In this document: positions 17,101 to 25,458 of the stretch, one piece after another
How positions within the stretch are numbered: position 1 is the first letter of the stretch
How the letters are laid out: every line of letters begins with the position of its first letter
From: an uncultured Alphaproteobacteria bacterium
GTDB lineage: Bacteria; Pseudomonadota; Alphaproteobacteria; Puniceispirillales; Marisalimonadaceae
Reading direction: 5' to 3'
NCBI GenBank assembly: GCA_937142855.1
Contig: CAKZQZ010000046.1
Coordinates: 1-64,000, forward strand
DNA: 64,000 nucleotides
Translations under genes and position numbers: made by a program
The notes under the pieces: generated by a model
Database searches by the model: none
The model's input: only the letters and a program-made list of their open reading frames with translations
What the model was told of the DNA's origin: nothing

Positions 17101-17644
17101 TTCTAAAAGCTTTTCCATGTCCAATAGGGAAAACGTCTAAAATACTACCTCTTATACTAAATTCACCTAACTCTCTTACAGTTTGGACTCTTGAATAACC
17201 AATTTTTATAAGAAAATCTCTTATATTATTAAATGAAATTTCTTTTTCTTTTTTTATATTTATAAAATTTTGCTTATAGAAATCAACTGATGCAGTTTTT
17301 AAAAAAACACCATTAATTGTGGTTAAGAAAAGATTATTATTATTACTTTCATCATTTAATTTGAAAGACATGTCTGTAAACGTTTTAACACGCTCGCTTA
17401 TAATGTTATAATTAGGTGATGAAACGTCAAAAGGTAAACAATCCCATGATGGAATGGAGTAAACATTTATTTCTTTAAAATTTGAAGATATGAACCTGTT
17501 TATTTGTGATAACTCTAGATCGTTCATTGCGATATAAAAAACATTATTTTTTTTAGTCAAATAAGCAAGAACAAATGGAATAAGACCGTCTCTTATTCCA
17601 TTAATTGAATTGATGTCTTTAAATTCGGTTTTAAAGTCAAACAA
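14192..17644 (-). CDS. mfd: Transcription-repair coupling factor Mfd
   Basis: A 1150-aa SF2 translocase that removes stalled RNA polymerase from DNA lesions and recruits UvrAB. Domains in order are an N-terminal UvrB-like module, the CarD-like RNA polymerase interaction domain (D-L-V-A-H-I-D-H-G-I-G-R-Y-D-G-L at about 495), the helicase core with Walker A G-D-V-G-F-G-K-T (about 633-640) and a D-E-E-Q box, motif VI Q-L-R-G-R-V-G-R-G, and the C-terminal TRCF domain. Length is normal. It lies 1 bp downstream of sdhE in the mfd-sdhE / recG arrangement common in alphaproteobacteria. Confidence 0.98.
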   Translation of the reverse strand: MFDFKTEFKDINSINGIRDGLIPFVLAYLTKKNNVFYIAMNDLELSQINRFISSNFKEINVYSIPSWDCLPFDVSSPNYNIISERVKTFTDMSFKLNDESNNNNLFLTTINGVFLKTASVDFYKQNFINIKKEKEISFNNIRDFLIKIGYSRVQTVRELGEFSIRGSILDVFPIGHGKAFRIDFLGDYIDSIKEMDPLTQRSNLSITEIDIYPSNEYLLNEKNIQNFRSKFRSVVGSKSLDSDIYEKITSGIKFNGIEHFLPLMHQNSLCSIFDFLNKKNLIVLLTKNFSNLISRREEEILSFSEDRILNNEDYSSIKVEDLYLTKFEIEDKFNYFKTIKFNEFDILDNEKSNLNLNSKPLIIDNFVKDDEHKNKVHNIIEFCINENKKGKKVLLVTEEQARLKNLINFFEESLVNNNIKFETIEIQNLIVDNLKLSFSFTVSPYLESFYFNNQYVIFDRDLFGIPKQKKRSWRRKTENFLKDVNSIDAGDLVAHIDHGIGRYDGLEKISSNGIDHDCLRLIYYGGDKLYLPVENMNLLSRVGDSSFSRELDKLGAASWQSRKANVKKRIRDMAEKLIRVAAQREVINTDRIEIPKNYEEFSNKFPFELTDDQENAINEIISDFEVGKLMDRLICGDVGFGKTEVAIRASFIIASAGYQVALVAPTTILVKQHYKSFFERFKNTSIKVSALSRMTNVSERQSIKQDLISGDINIIIGTHALLSNDVDFNNLGLLIIDEEQHFGVAQKEKIKELQGNIHVLTLTATPIPRTLQLSLSGIKKLSLISTPPVNRLAIRTFVIEWDSVVLIDALLREKNRGGQIFVVCPRVKDIDSLYDRINKMTPELSISVAHGQMKVNELDKSINDFSEGKVDILISTNIIESGIDIPNANTMIIHKSDMFGLSQLYQLRGRVGRGKQRAYTYFTIEKNKILLKKSQQRLDVIKTLDNLGAGFSLASYDMDIRGAGNLLGDEQSGQIKEVGVELYQDMLKDAVNSFKNGSKQIEEVWSPSISLGLSVLIPENYVYDLSTRMSLYRKAGELLNSDDIKNFSDELFDRFGPPPSQVNNLLTTLMIKNKCLKCKINFVDAGPKGLLLGFKNNFFKETEKLITLVNNSSGQLKIRPDQKLFFQKSLKTNEDKIETALSLINQLETL

Positions 17645-17645
17645 G

Positions 17646-17903
17646 TTAAAAGCCTTCGAATTCTTTTATAAGGCTTATAATAGTATTTTCTTTTTCAGAA
17701 TTGGTTTGTTCAATATCTATGGATAATCTCCATATTCTTGGGTCACCTGAGTCCAGCAATTTTTCATAAGTTAATAAATTGTCATCAGAAAGGTTTACAA
17801 GATGTTTTTCTGCAAATGAACCAAGTAATATATCCGTTTCTCTTGTACCTGTATATTTTGATCTATAAATCAATTTTTTTATATAATGACTTCTATTTTC
17901 CAA
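17646..17903 (-). CDS. sdhE: FAD assembly factor SdhE
   Basis: An 85-aa five-helix protein that promotes covalent flavinylation of the succinate dehydrogenase flavoprotein. The conserved block reads R-S-K-Y-T-G-T-R-E-T-D-I-L-L-G. The Gly and Glu of the R-G-x-x-E signature are kept, but the Arg before the Gly is a Thr. L-L-D-S-G-D-P-R-I-W-R-L in the second half is also typical. It is divergent from recG over 63 bp and abuts mfd, so the two are co-transcribed. The sdh operon itself is not in the window. Confidence 0.92.
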   Translation of the reverse strand: MENRSHYIKKLIYRSKYTGTRETDILLGSFAEKHLVNLSDDNLLTYEKLLDSGDPRIWRLSIDIEQTNSEKENTIISLIKEFEGF

Positions 17904-17966
17904 TTTCTTCTCTTTACAATTATGTATAATCTTATGTTATTATTATAAATAAAGGTTTTTAATTTC

Positions 17967-20090
17967 TTGTCCAATTTAATAGTACAACGACCCGATAACA
18001 TATTTAGTTTGTTTGCGTCCTTAAATAATCTAAATGGAGTTGGAGAAAAAAAATTAAAATTGTTGGAAAAAAAAATTGGTCCATATTTAATTAACTTATT
18101 GTTCTATTTGCCCTTAGGATCAATAGACAGATTTAAAAATACTTCTTTAAAAACAATTCAGCATAATGAAATTATTACATGCGAATTGGAGGTTCTTGAG
18201 GTTAATATACCTCCTTACAATTATAGAAAAAAAGTTAACGTGTCTAAAATTATAACTTTTGGGTTAAACAATGAAAGCAACGTAAGATTAGATATAATAT
18301 ATTTTGGTCAAAACACTCAATATCTTAAAAATATTTATCAAATTGGAAAAAAAATAATTGTTAGTGGGAAGTTTGAGAGTTTTAATGGACTTGGTCAAAT
18401 TGTGCATCCTGATTATGTTTTTCCTATAAAAGATAAATATAAAATCCCAAAAATTGAAAATATTTATTCTCTATTTGAAGGTGTTAATCAAAAGTTTATT
18501 TCAAAAATATTAAAGGAATCTCTAAAAAAAATACCTGAAATTCCTGAATGGCTTTCACAGAGAACACTTAAGGATTATCAATTTGTTGACTGGAAAACCT
18601 CAATTAATAAACTTCACTCTCCAGACGATATATCTAATAATCAATTAGATAGTATTTTTAGAAAACGTCTGGCTTTAGACGAACTGATAGCAAATCAGTT
18701 ATCTATGCTAATGTTAAAAAATAAAATTTCAAAAGTTAAAATTAAAAGTTCTGAAATAAACTCAAAACTTGTTATAGACTTTTATAAAATAATACCATTT
18801 CAACTTACTCAAAATCAAGAAAAGGTCATTAATGAGATAAAAGAGGACATAAACACCAATAGTACAATGGTTAGAATGTTACAAGGTGATGTAGGTTCAG
18901 GAAAAACTATTGTCGCACTAATCTCAATGTTACATGCAATATCAGATGGTTCACAAGCTGTACTTTTAGTACCTACAGAAATATTAGCTATACAACACTA
19001 TAATTCTATTAAAAATCTAACAAAAACTATGAACTTAGAAATAAATCTTTTGTTAGGAGAATCAAGGCACGTTGGAAGTAAAAAGAATAGGTTAGAAACT
19101 ATCGAAAAAATAAAATCCGGTGTATCTCAAATTATTATTGGAACACATGCGTTATTTTCGAAAAAAATTGAGTATAGAAATCTATCTTTAGCAGTAATAG
19201 ATGAACAACATCGGTTTGGAGTTAAACAGAGGCTTGAAATAACAGAAAAAGGTCAAAATGTTGATGTTTTAGTAATGACAGCTACACCAATACCAAGATC
19301 ATTGGCTTTAACGGCTTATGGAGATATGAACATATCTTCAATTAAAGAAAAACCTATTGGAAGAATACCAATTAAAACTTATGTAATGCCTCATAGTAAA
19401 TTAGAGGATGTACTTTTATCAATTAGGCGAGCAATAAGTAAGGGTGATTTAATATATTGGGTCTGTCCCCTCATTGAAGAATCTGAAGGGTTAGATTTAG
19501 TAGCTGTTAATGAAAGATATGAATTTTTAAAAAATTATTTTGGAAATCTTCAGATTTCACTTGTACACGGAAAACAAAATCAGGATGAAAGAGAAAAATC
19601 AATTGAAGAATTTAAAATTGGAAAAAGCAAAATACTTGTAGCTACAACTGTAATTGAAGTAGGAGTTGATATTCCAGATGCAACAATAATGGTTATAGAG
19701 TGTGCTGAAAGATTTGGATTAGCTCAAATACACCAGTTAAGAGGTAGGGTTGGAAGAAGTAGCAAGCAATCTTCATGTATCCTCTTGTATAAATCTCAAT
19801 TAACACCAGTAGCTCATTCTAGATTAAAAATACTAAAAGAGACTGACGATGGTTTTGAAATTGCTGAAAATGATTTAATATTAAGAGGTCCTGGTGAAAT
19901 TTTAGGAAGCAAGCAATCTGGTAATATTGATTTTAAATTTGTAGATTTGCATATTCATGGCGATTTAATTTCATTAGCTAGAAAAGAAGCAGAATATTTA
20001 TTAGAAACTGATACTGAATTCAAAAAAATAAATGTTTTATTGTCTATTTTTGAAAATAATGAATCTATAAAATTATTAAAAGGTGGATAA
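17967..20090 (+). CDS. recG: ATP-dependent DNA helicase RecG
   Basis: A 707-aa helicase that regresses stalled forks and migrates branched DNA. The wedge/OB-fold domain opens with L-N-G-V-G-E-K-K-L-K-L-L. The helicase core has Walker A G-D-V-G-S-G-K-T (about 307-314), D-E-Q-H (about 411) and Q-L-R-G-R-V-G-R-S. The start is TTG at 17967 with AAAGG upstream. No ATG lies in frame before it because a stop occurs at 17946, and the next internal Met would remove the N-terminus. It is divergent from sdhE and ends 2 bp from the convergent DUF502 gene. Confidence 0.97.
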   Translation: MSNLIVQRPDNIFSLFASLNNLNGVGEKKLKLLEKKIGPYLINLLFYLPLGSIDRFKNTSLKTIQHNEIITCELEVLEVNIPPYNYRKKVNVSKIITFGLNNESNVRLDIIYFGQNTQYLKNIYQIGKKIIVSGKFESFNGLGQIVHPDYVFPIKDKYKIPKIENIYSLFEGVNQKFISKILKESLKKIPEIPEWLSQRTLKDYQFVDWKTSINKLHSPDDISNNQLDSIFRKRLALDELIANQLSMLMLKNKISKVKIKSSEINSKLVIDFYKIIPFQLTQNQEKVINEIKEDINTNSTMVRMLQGDVGSGKTIVALISMLHAISDGSQAVLLVPTEILAIQHYNSIKNLTKTMNLEINLLLGESRHVGSKKNRLETIEKIKSGVSQIIIGTHALFSKKIEYRNLSLAVIDEQHRFGVKQRLEITEKGQNVDVLVMTATPIPRSLALTAYGDMNISSIKEKPIGRIPIKTYVMPHSKLEDVLLSIRRAISKGDLIYWVCPLIEESEGLDLVAVNERYEFLKNYFGNLQISLVHGKQNQDEREKSIEEFKIGKSKILVATTVIEVGVDIPDATIMVIECAERFGLAQIHQLRGRVGRSSKQSSCILLYKSQLTPVAHSRLKILKETDDGFEIAENDLILRGPGEILGSKQSGNIDFKFVDLHIHGDLISLARKEAEYLLETDTEFKKINVLLSIFENNESIKLLKGG

Positions 20091-20092
20091 GA

Positions 20093-20737
20093 TTAACTTT
20101 TCTTTATCCTTTTGACTTCAGGAGTTACAATGCCACCAGAAATAACCATTTTAACGGCGTCTTCGACTTTCATTTTCATATAGATCAGATCTTTTTTAGG
20201 CAGAAACAAGAGAAAACCACTAGTAGGGTTTGGAGTGGTTGGTATAAAAACATTTATCAATGTTTCTTTATTTAAAGACTGAACTTCACCTTTTGTCTCG
20301 CCTGTAACAAAACCGATTACCCAAATTCCTTTTCTGGGATATTCTACTAAAACAACCTCTCTAAAGCTCTCAGAGTTAGTTGACATTACAGTTTCCATTA
20401 TTTGTTTAATTGCACCATAAATACTTCTAACTACTGGGGTATTATCTAAAACTCTTTCTCCAACCTTTAATAATGTTCTACCGATAAAACCTGGCGTTAT
20501 TGCGCCAATAAAAGTAATAACTATAATACTTATAATCAATCCTAGGCCAGGTATTTGATGAGGTAATTGTTTGGTAAAGTCTAAGCTATTTGGAAGTAAC
20601 CCTGCAACCTGAACATCAATAAAAGTAATAATTAACCATGTAACATAAACAGTTATTAGAATTGGTGATGTTACCAAAATGCCAGCAAGAAAATACCTTC
20701 TAAATCTTGCAAAAATACCTAATTTAACTTCAGACAA
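20093..20737 (-). CDS. DUF502 family membrane protein
   Basis: A 214-aa inner-membrane protein. Helix 1 (about 15-35, R-R-Y-F-L-A-G-I-L-V-T-S-P-I) and helix 2 (about 66-86) are followed by a soluble domain with N-T-P-V-V-R-S-I-Y-G-A-I-K-Q, V-L-V-E-Y-P-R-K-G-I-W and P-T-T-P-N-P-T-S-G-F-L, all hallmarks of DUF502. The function is not known. In alphaproteobacteria it often sits beside recG, as here. The two genes converge with only 2 bp between their stops, leaving no room for a terminator. Confidence 0.93.
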   Translation of the reverse strand: MSEVKLGIFARFRRYFLAGILVTSPILITVYVTWLIITFIDVQVAGLLPNSLDFTKQLPHQIPGLGLIISIIVITFIGAITPGFIGRTLLKVGERVLDNTPVVRSIYGAIKQIMETVMSTNSESFREVVLVEYPRKGIWVIGFVTGETKGEVQSLNKETLINVFIPTTPNPTSGFLLFLPKKDLIYMKMKVEDAVKMVISGGIVTPEVKRIKKS

Positions 20738-20807
20738 TTATTTCTCCTGATTATATATGTCAAATAAGTTATAATTTATTAATAAATAACATATAAAAGA
20801 AAAAATA

Positions 20808-21632
20808 ATGAAAAAATTAACAAATAAAAAACTTAATGAAATTAACAGACTAAGCCCTATTGAAAAAATTAGAAAGGTTATTCAGATCTTAAGAGATCCT
20901 GTCTATGGATGTCCTTGGGATTTAAAACAAAATTATAATACTCTTGCCCCATATTCATTAGAAGAGGCCTACGAATTAGTCAATGCTATAGAAAGTAAAG
21001 ACACTAATGAAATTAAAGGTGAATTAGGTGACTTATTATTACAAGTAGTATTAATTTCACAAGTGGCATCGGATCAAGGAGATTTTACTTTTGACAGTGT
21101 AGCTGAGGAAATATCAAAGAAAATTATACGTCGACATCCTCAAATCTTTGATATTAATTACAAAGAAAACGACTTGCCTCATGAAAGCTGGGAAAGAATT
21201 AAAAATTCAGAATCTAATCAAGGAAGTTATAAGTCAAAAAAAACTCTGGATAAAATTGAAAAAAATATTCCATCAATTTTAAGGTCTTTAAAAATTCAAA
21301 AAAAAGTATCCTCACTAAATTTTGATTGGCCTAATCATGAAAGAGTTTTAAAAAAATTAGATGAAGAAGTAGATGAATTAAAATTAGCTATAGTTTCAAA
21401 AGAAGAGGAGCATATTGAAGAAGAGCTTGGAGATGTCTTTTTTACATTAATAAGTTTATCAAGACATTTATCCAAGGATCCCGATAATATTATTAGAAAA
21501 GCTAATGAAAAATTTATTAAAAGATTTAATGAATTGGAAAACATTGTTGAAGATAAGAACATTAAATGGCATGATTTAGATCATAAAGATATGTTAGAAC
21601 TTTGGAATAAAGCTAAAAAAAATATTCAATGA
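20808..21632 (+). CDS. mazG: Nucleoside triphosphate pyrophosphohydrolase MazG
   Basis: A 274-aa all-alpha NTP pyrophosphohydrolase that cleaves (d)NTPs to monophosphates and PPi and removes non-canonical nucleotides. There are two MazG repeats. The first has C-P-W-D-L-K-Q, E-E-A-Y-E-L and G-E-L-G-D-L-L; the second has F-D-W-P, E-E-V-D-E-L and E-E-E-L-G-D-V-F-F. The E-x-x-E plus E-x-x-D metal sites are present in both. It is divergent from DUF502 and is followed 7 bp later by an SDR gene, so they probably form one operon. Confidence 0.96.
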   Translation: MKKLTNKKLNEINRLSPIEKIRKVIQILRDPVYGCPWDLKQNYNTLAPYSLEEAYELVNAIESKDTNEIKGELGDLLLQVVLISQVASDQGDFTFDSVAEEISKKIIRRHPQIFDINYKENDLPHESWERIKNSESNQGSYKSKKTLDKIEKNIPSILRSLKIQKKVSSLNFDWPNHERVLKKLDEEVDELKLAIVSKEEEHIEEELGDVFFTLISLSRHLSKDPDNIIRKANEKFIKRFNELENIVEDKNIKWHDLDHKDMLELWNKAKKNIQ

Positions 21633-21639
21633 GGATAAT

Positions 21640-22404
21640 ATGAATTCTATACTACATAAGACGATTTTTATAACTGGTGCAACATCAGGGTTTGGAAGAG
21701 CTACAGCTAAATTATTTAATGATAAAGGTTGGCAGACAATAATCACTGGTAGAAGAGGAGAAAGATTAGAAGAGCTAGCTAAAGAATTAGGTGAATTATC
21801 ACTACCTCTGTCTTTTGATATAAGTGATAGACAAGCTGTAAAAAAAGCCATTGAAAACCTACCACCAAATTTCAATCAAATTTCTGTTTTATGTAACAAT
21901 GCTGGTTTAGCCTTAGGTTTAGAAGGTGCTGATGAGGCGAATTTAGATGATTGGGATCAAATGATTGATACTAATATTAAGGGCCTTGTTTATGCAACAA
22001 GAAACGTGTTGCCCTTAATGATAGATAATGGAGAAGGTCATGTTATTAACATAGGTTCAGTTGCTGGTTCATACCCTTATCCAGGTGGTAATGTATACGG
22101 TGGGACAAAAGCTTTTGTAAGTCAATTTTCATTGAACCTAAGAGCAGATTTGGTTGGTAAAGGAATTAATGTTACTTCCTTAGAACCAGGTTTAGCCGAA
22201 ACTGAGTTTTCTATTGTTAGATTTAAAGGAGATAAAGAAAAAGCGTCTCATGTTTATAAAGATACGAGGTTTATAAAACCTGAAGATATAGCAGAAACTA
22301 TTTACTGGGTAGCAACAAGACCTAAAAATATCAATATAAATAGAATAGAAATAATGGCTGGTGATCAAGCGTTTAACCCTTTTAAAATTGTTAAGAAAGA
22401 TTAG
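21640..22404 (+). CDS. Short-chain dehydrogenase (YdfG-like, NADP-dependent 3-hydroxy acid dehydrogenase type)
   Basis: A 254-aa classical SDR. The cofactor motif T-G-A-T-S-G-F-G (12-19) and N-N-A-G (86-89) are present, and the catalytic set is Ser140, Tyr153 and Lys157 (Y-G-G-T-K). The S-G-F-G form of the glycine motif and L-E-P-G-L-A-E-T-E-F near residue 190 resemble E. coli YdfG, which oxidises serine and 3-hydroxy acids and reduces malonic semialdehyde. The exact substrate is inferred. The Arg-rich G-R-R-G-E-R after beta 2 supports NADP use. It follows mazG closely. Confidence 0.9.
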   Translation: MNSILHKTIFITGATSGFGRATAKLFNDKGWQTIITGRRGERLEELAKELGELSLPLSFDISDRQAVKKAIENLPPNFNQISVLCNNAGLALGLEGADEANLDDWDQMIDTNIKGLVYATRNVLPLMIDNGEGHVINIGSVAGSYPYPGGNVYGGTKAFVSQFSLNLRADLVGKGINVTSLEPGLAETEFSIVRFKGDKEKASHVYKDTRFIKPEDIAETIYWVATRPKNININRIEIMAGDQAFNPFKIVKKD

Positions 22405-22421
22405 CATATATTATTTTATGT

Positions 22422-23270
22422 TTAGTTATTTTTGAAAGCTAAATCTCTTATAGATTGCCATATTTGATCATTAGATGCTGCTATTATTGGTCCCTCAGAA
22501 AAAGCGTTGAACACGGTTTTGTTATTTGCCATATATACGCAACCACCAGCCTCTTTGGTAATTAAATCTAGAGGGGAATGATCCCAAGGCGTAACTCTTC
22601 CATGAAAAACAAATTGTATCTCATTAGATGCAAGCATAATTGTTTCTATACCTGCACTCCCTATAAATAATCTATTTGTGTGTTTTCTTAAATTTTTTAA
22701 TACTAATTGTCTAAGTGGTTCTTCTATTCCTTTGGTACCTCCAGATCCCAAAATATTAGAAGTATTTGTTGTTTGAATTTTTAAATTAGTGATTTTTTTT
22801 GTTTTTGTGTTTATTGAGTATGCGCCAAAACCTTTAAAAGCGTAGACAAGTAAGTTTTTTAAAGGATAGAAAATAAATGTGGCAATGGGTACTGCATTTG
22901 AAATAAGTGATATCATAGAGCAGAATTCTTTTTTACCTTTAATATAGTTTTTAGTACCATCAATTGGATCAATGACCCATGACAAAGATTGATATTTTTT
23001 TGATTTATATTCGTTTTTATTAAGGTAAGAAGTTTCCTCTCCTATGTAATGATTTATATTTAGAAAACCCACTAGTTTTCTAACGATGAATTCTTCACTT
23101 TCTTTATCAGCAATAGTAACAAAATCATCCTCAGATGCTTTTGTAGATATCTGTCTGGATTCAAGGTCTTTATAATATCTTAGTAGAACTAGGTTATTAA
23201 CCGCGAGCACTAAAGAACTGATATAATTTAATAATTTATTCCTTGTATTCTCTCTAGTAATAATTTTCAT
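22422..23270 (-). CDS. Inositol monophosphatase family phosphatase
   Basis: A 282-aa Mg-dependent phosphatase of the IMPase/CysQ/HisN fold. Metal motifs are G-E-E-T (the E-E pair), W-V-I-D-P-I-D-G-T-K-N-Y and, near the C-terminus, W-D-H-S-P-L-D. The W-D-H variant occurs in several histidinol-phosphatase and inositol-phosphatase groups, so the substrate is open. The frame also opens at a TTG (23276) that overlaps the hflX stop; the ATG at 23270, 2 nt after that stop, is the more natural start. It is tightly linked downstream of hflX. Confidence 0.9.
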   Translation of the reverse strand: MKIITRENTRNKLLNYISSLVLAVNNLVLLRYYKDLESRQISTKASEDDFVTIADKESEEFIVRKLVGFLNINHYIGEETSYLNKNEYKSKKYQSLSWVIDPIDGTKNYIKGKKEFCSMISLISNAVPIATFIFYPLKNLLVYAFKGFGAYSINTKTKKITNLKIQTTNTSNILGSGGTKGIEEPLRQLVLKNLRKHTNRLFIGSAGIETIMLASNEIQFVFHGRVTPWDHSPLDLITKEAGGCVYMANNKTVFNAFSEGPIIAASNDQIWQSIRDLAFKNN

Positions 23271-23272
23271 TA

Positions 23273-24598
23273 TCAAATAATTTTCTTTTGTATATTATTA
23301 ACTTTAATGTCTGGAAAGTTAGATAAAAAAGATTTGAGCTTTTCTATTGTGATTTTTGCGGTTATTCTATTACCTATAAACTCTTCGTTAATATAGGTTT
23401 GTTTATAAACATATGAATTTTTATAAAGCCACGAAGAAATTTTTTCATTTTTAGTTGGTATAAAGAAAGTAGCATTAGACAAATTATTTTCTAATAAGTT
23501 TTCTATATATAGTTTTAACTCTCTTAATCCGTCTTTTTGTATGGCTGAGGTTGTTACATTATTATTTTTAAACTTGATATCAATATCATCGATTGTTGAT
23601 TTTAAATCTGATTTATTAAAAACATTAATAATTTTTTTTTCTAATTCTTCGCTGCTGAATCCTATTGAAAGCAAGGTATTAAACACAAGTTTAGCTTGAT
23701 TCTCAATATTAGAATTTGATAAATCATGAACTAATAGTAAATAATCAGAAGAGAAAAGTTCTTCTAAAGAAGAATTAAATGAGTCAATTAATTCTGTAGG
23801 TAATGCTGATATAAATCCTACAGTATCAGATAATATAATCTTTTTTTTCTGACCCAAGGGAACCATTTTCATTTTTGTATCAAGGGTTGCAAACACCATG
23901 TCTTTCACAAGTACATTTGAAGAACTGAAATTATTAAAAATTGATGATTTTCCACTGTTGGTATATCCAACTAATGAAAAGATTAACATTGAGTTATCAA
24001 GTCTTGACTTACGTTGTATTGATCTAGTTTGCTTTACTTTTTCTAATTGTTTTTTTAACTGTTTTATTTTTGTATTAATAATTCTTTTATCTAATTCTAT
24101 CTGACTTTCACCAGGGCCTCCAACCTTACTTAATCCACCTCTTTGTCTTTCTAAATGTGTCCAAGACCTAACTAATCGTGTTTTTTGAAAGCTTAAATTA
24201 GCTAATTCAACTTGCAATTTTCCTTCTTTTGTATTTGCTCTTAAACCAAATATTTCAATGATTAATTGAGTTCTATCAATTACCTTTTTATTAAGGCTCC
24301 TTTCTAAATTACGATGCTGAATTGGGGTTAAAGAACAATCGAAAACAATTAAATCAATATCATAATTATCTAAAGTAGTTTTGATATTGTCTATAACGTT
24401 TTCACTTACTAATAATGATGGCTTGGGAAAATTAATATTTATAATTTTTTCAAAAATAATAGTACCGTGTAATGCCTCTACAAGACTTCTTGTTTCTTGG
24501 GTACGAGGAATTAAATTCTTTTCATTAAAAATTACATCTTGGCAATATTTAAAATTTTTGAAAATAGGTACACATAGAAAAGTTTTATATTTATTCAT
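23273..24598 (-). CDS. hflX: GTPase HflX
   Basis: A 441-aa ribosome-associated GTPase that splits stalled 70S ribosomes. The N-terminal domain ends in the glycine-rich G-G-L-S-K-V-G-G-P-G-E-S-Q-I-E (154-168), followed by a coiled-coil rich in Lys/Gln. The G domain has G-Y-T-N-S-G-K-S (G1, 211-218), D-T-V-G-F (G3) and N-K-S-D (G4). The length fits. In many alphaproteobacteria hfq lies just upstream; here the upstream gene is the D-amino-acid transaminase, only 8 bp away, and hfq is absent. Confidence 0.96.
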   Translation of the reverse strand: MNKYKTFLCVPIFKNFKYCQDVIFNEKNLIPRTQETRSLVEALHGTIIFEKIININFPKPSLLVSENVIDNIKTTLDNYDIDLIVFDCSLTPIQHRNLERSLNKKVIDRTQLIIEIFGLRANTKEGKLQVELANLSFQKTRLVRSWTHLERQRGGLSKVGGPGESQIELDKRIINTKIKQLKKQLEKVKQTRSIQRKSRLDNSMLIFSLVGYTNSGKSSIFNNFSSSNVLVKDMVFATLDTKMKMVPLGQKKKIILSDTVGFISALPTELIDSFNSSLEELFSSDYLLLVHDLSNSNIENQAKLVFNTLLSIGFSSEELEKKIINVFNKSDLKSTIDDIDIKFKNNNVTTSAIQKDGLRELKLYIENLLENNLSNATFFIPTKNEKISSWLYKNSYVYKQTYINEEFIGNRITAKITIEKLKSFLSNFPDIKVNNIQKKII

Positions 24599-24606
24599 TA
24601 AATAAA

Positions 24607-25458
24607 TTATAAATTTTCAAAGTTTTTAAAATATAGTGTTTTAAGTTTAATAGACATCTCACCAACAACACCTTCATTTATTTTAACATTATCAATCTCA
24701 GTAATAGGGGTAACAAATGATGAAGCGCTAGTGAGAAAAACTTCTTTGGCATTTAACATTTCATCTTTAGAAAACTTATTTTCTATAACTGTTAAATCAT
24801 TTAATTTTGAAAACTTAGCAATAGTTTTACGAGTTATACCAGACAAAATTTTTCCATCTATACTCCTTGTGATTATTTCGTTATCTTTATTAATAATCCA
24901 AATATTAGAACTTGAACCTTCTGTAACATAACCTTCATCATCAATAAAAATGCTTTCATAAGCACCTTGTTTATTAGCCTTTGTCTTTGCTAATACATTA
25001 GGAAGTAACTGAGTAGTTTTGATATCTGGCCTAGCCCACCTATTATCTCTAACAGTGATAGCTTTAACACCTATTATATCATTATTGATATTATTATGCT
25101 TTTTTGAAGTTATTATTGTTAATATTGGTTTAATATTTAAGTTATTAAAGGTATGGTTTCTATCAGCAATTCCTCTAGAGACTTGTATATAAACACTTCC
25201 AAAAGAAATTTTATTTAACCTAATAAGATTTTTTACAATTAATTTGATTGTCTTCTTTGAAATTGAGAACTGAATATCTATAGAATGTAATGATCTAAAA
25301 AGTCTATTGATATGATCATCAAAATCATAAAACACCCCTTGGTTATATAAAATCACTTCGTATACAGCGTCACCAAAGTGATATCCCCTATCATTAATAT
25401 GGATTTTAGAATCGTAATAATCATAATAGTTTCCATCAATATATGATAAATTTGGCAT
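24607..25458 (-). CDS. dat: D-amino-acid transaminase (class IV aminotransferase)
   Basis: A 283-aa fold-type IV PLP enzyme that interconverts D-alanine and D-glutamate with their keto acids, feeding peptidoglycan precursors. The PLP lysine is K147 in D-I-K-T-T-Q-L-L-P-N, and E180 (V-T-E-G-S-S-S-N) contacts the cofactor nitrogen. R-G-Y-H-F-G-D-A-V-Y-E near the start and R-G-I-A-D-R-N-H fit the D-alanine group better than branched-chain aminotransferases. It shares 1 bp with the trkA stop, so the two genes are coupled. Confidence 0.9.
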   Translation of the reverse strand: MPNLSYIDGNYYDYYDSKIHINDRGYHFGDAVYEVILYNQGVFYDFDDHINRLFRSLHSIDIQFSISKKTIKLIVKNLIRLNKISFGSVYIQVSRGIADRNHTFNNLNIKPILTIITSKKHNNINNDIIGVKAITVRDNRWARPDIKTTQLLPNVLAKTKANKQGAYESIFIDDEGYVTEGSSSNIWIINKDNEIITRSIDGKILSGITRKTIAKFSKLNDLTVIENKFSKDEMLNAKEVFLTSASSFVTPITEIDNVKINEGVVGEMSIKLKTLYFKNFENL

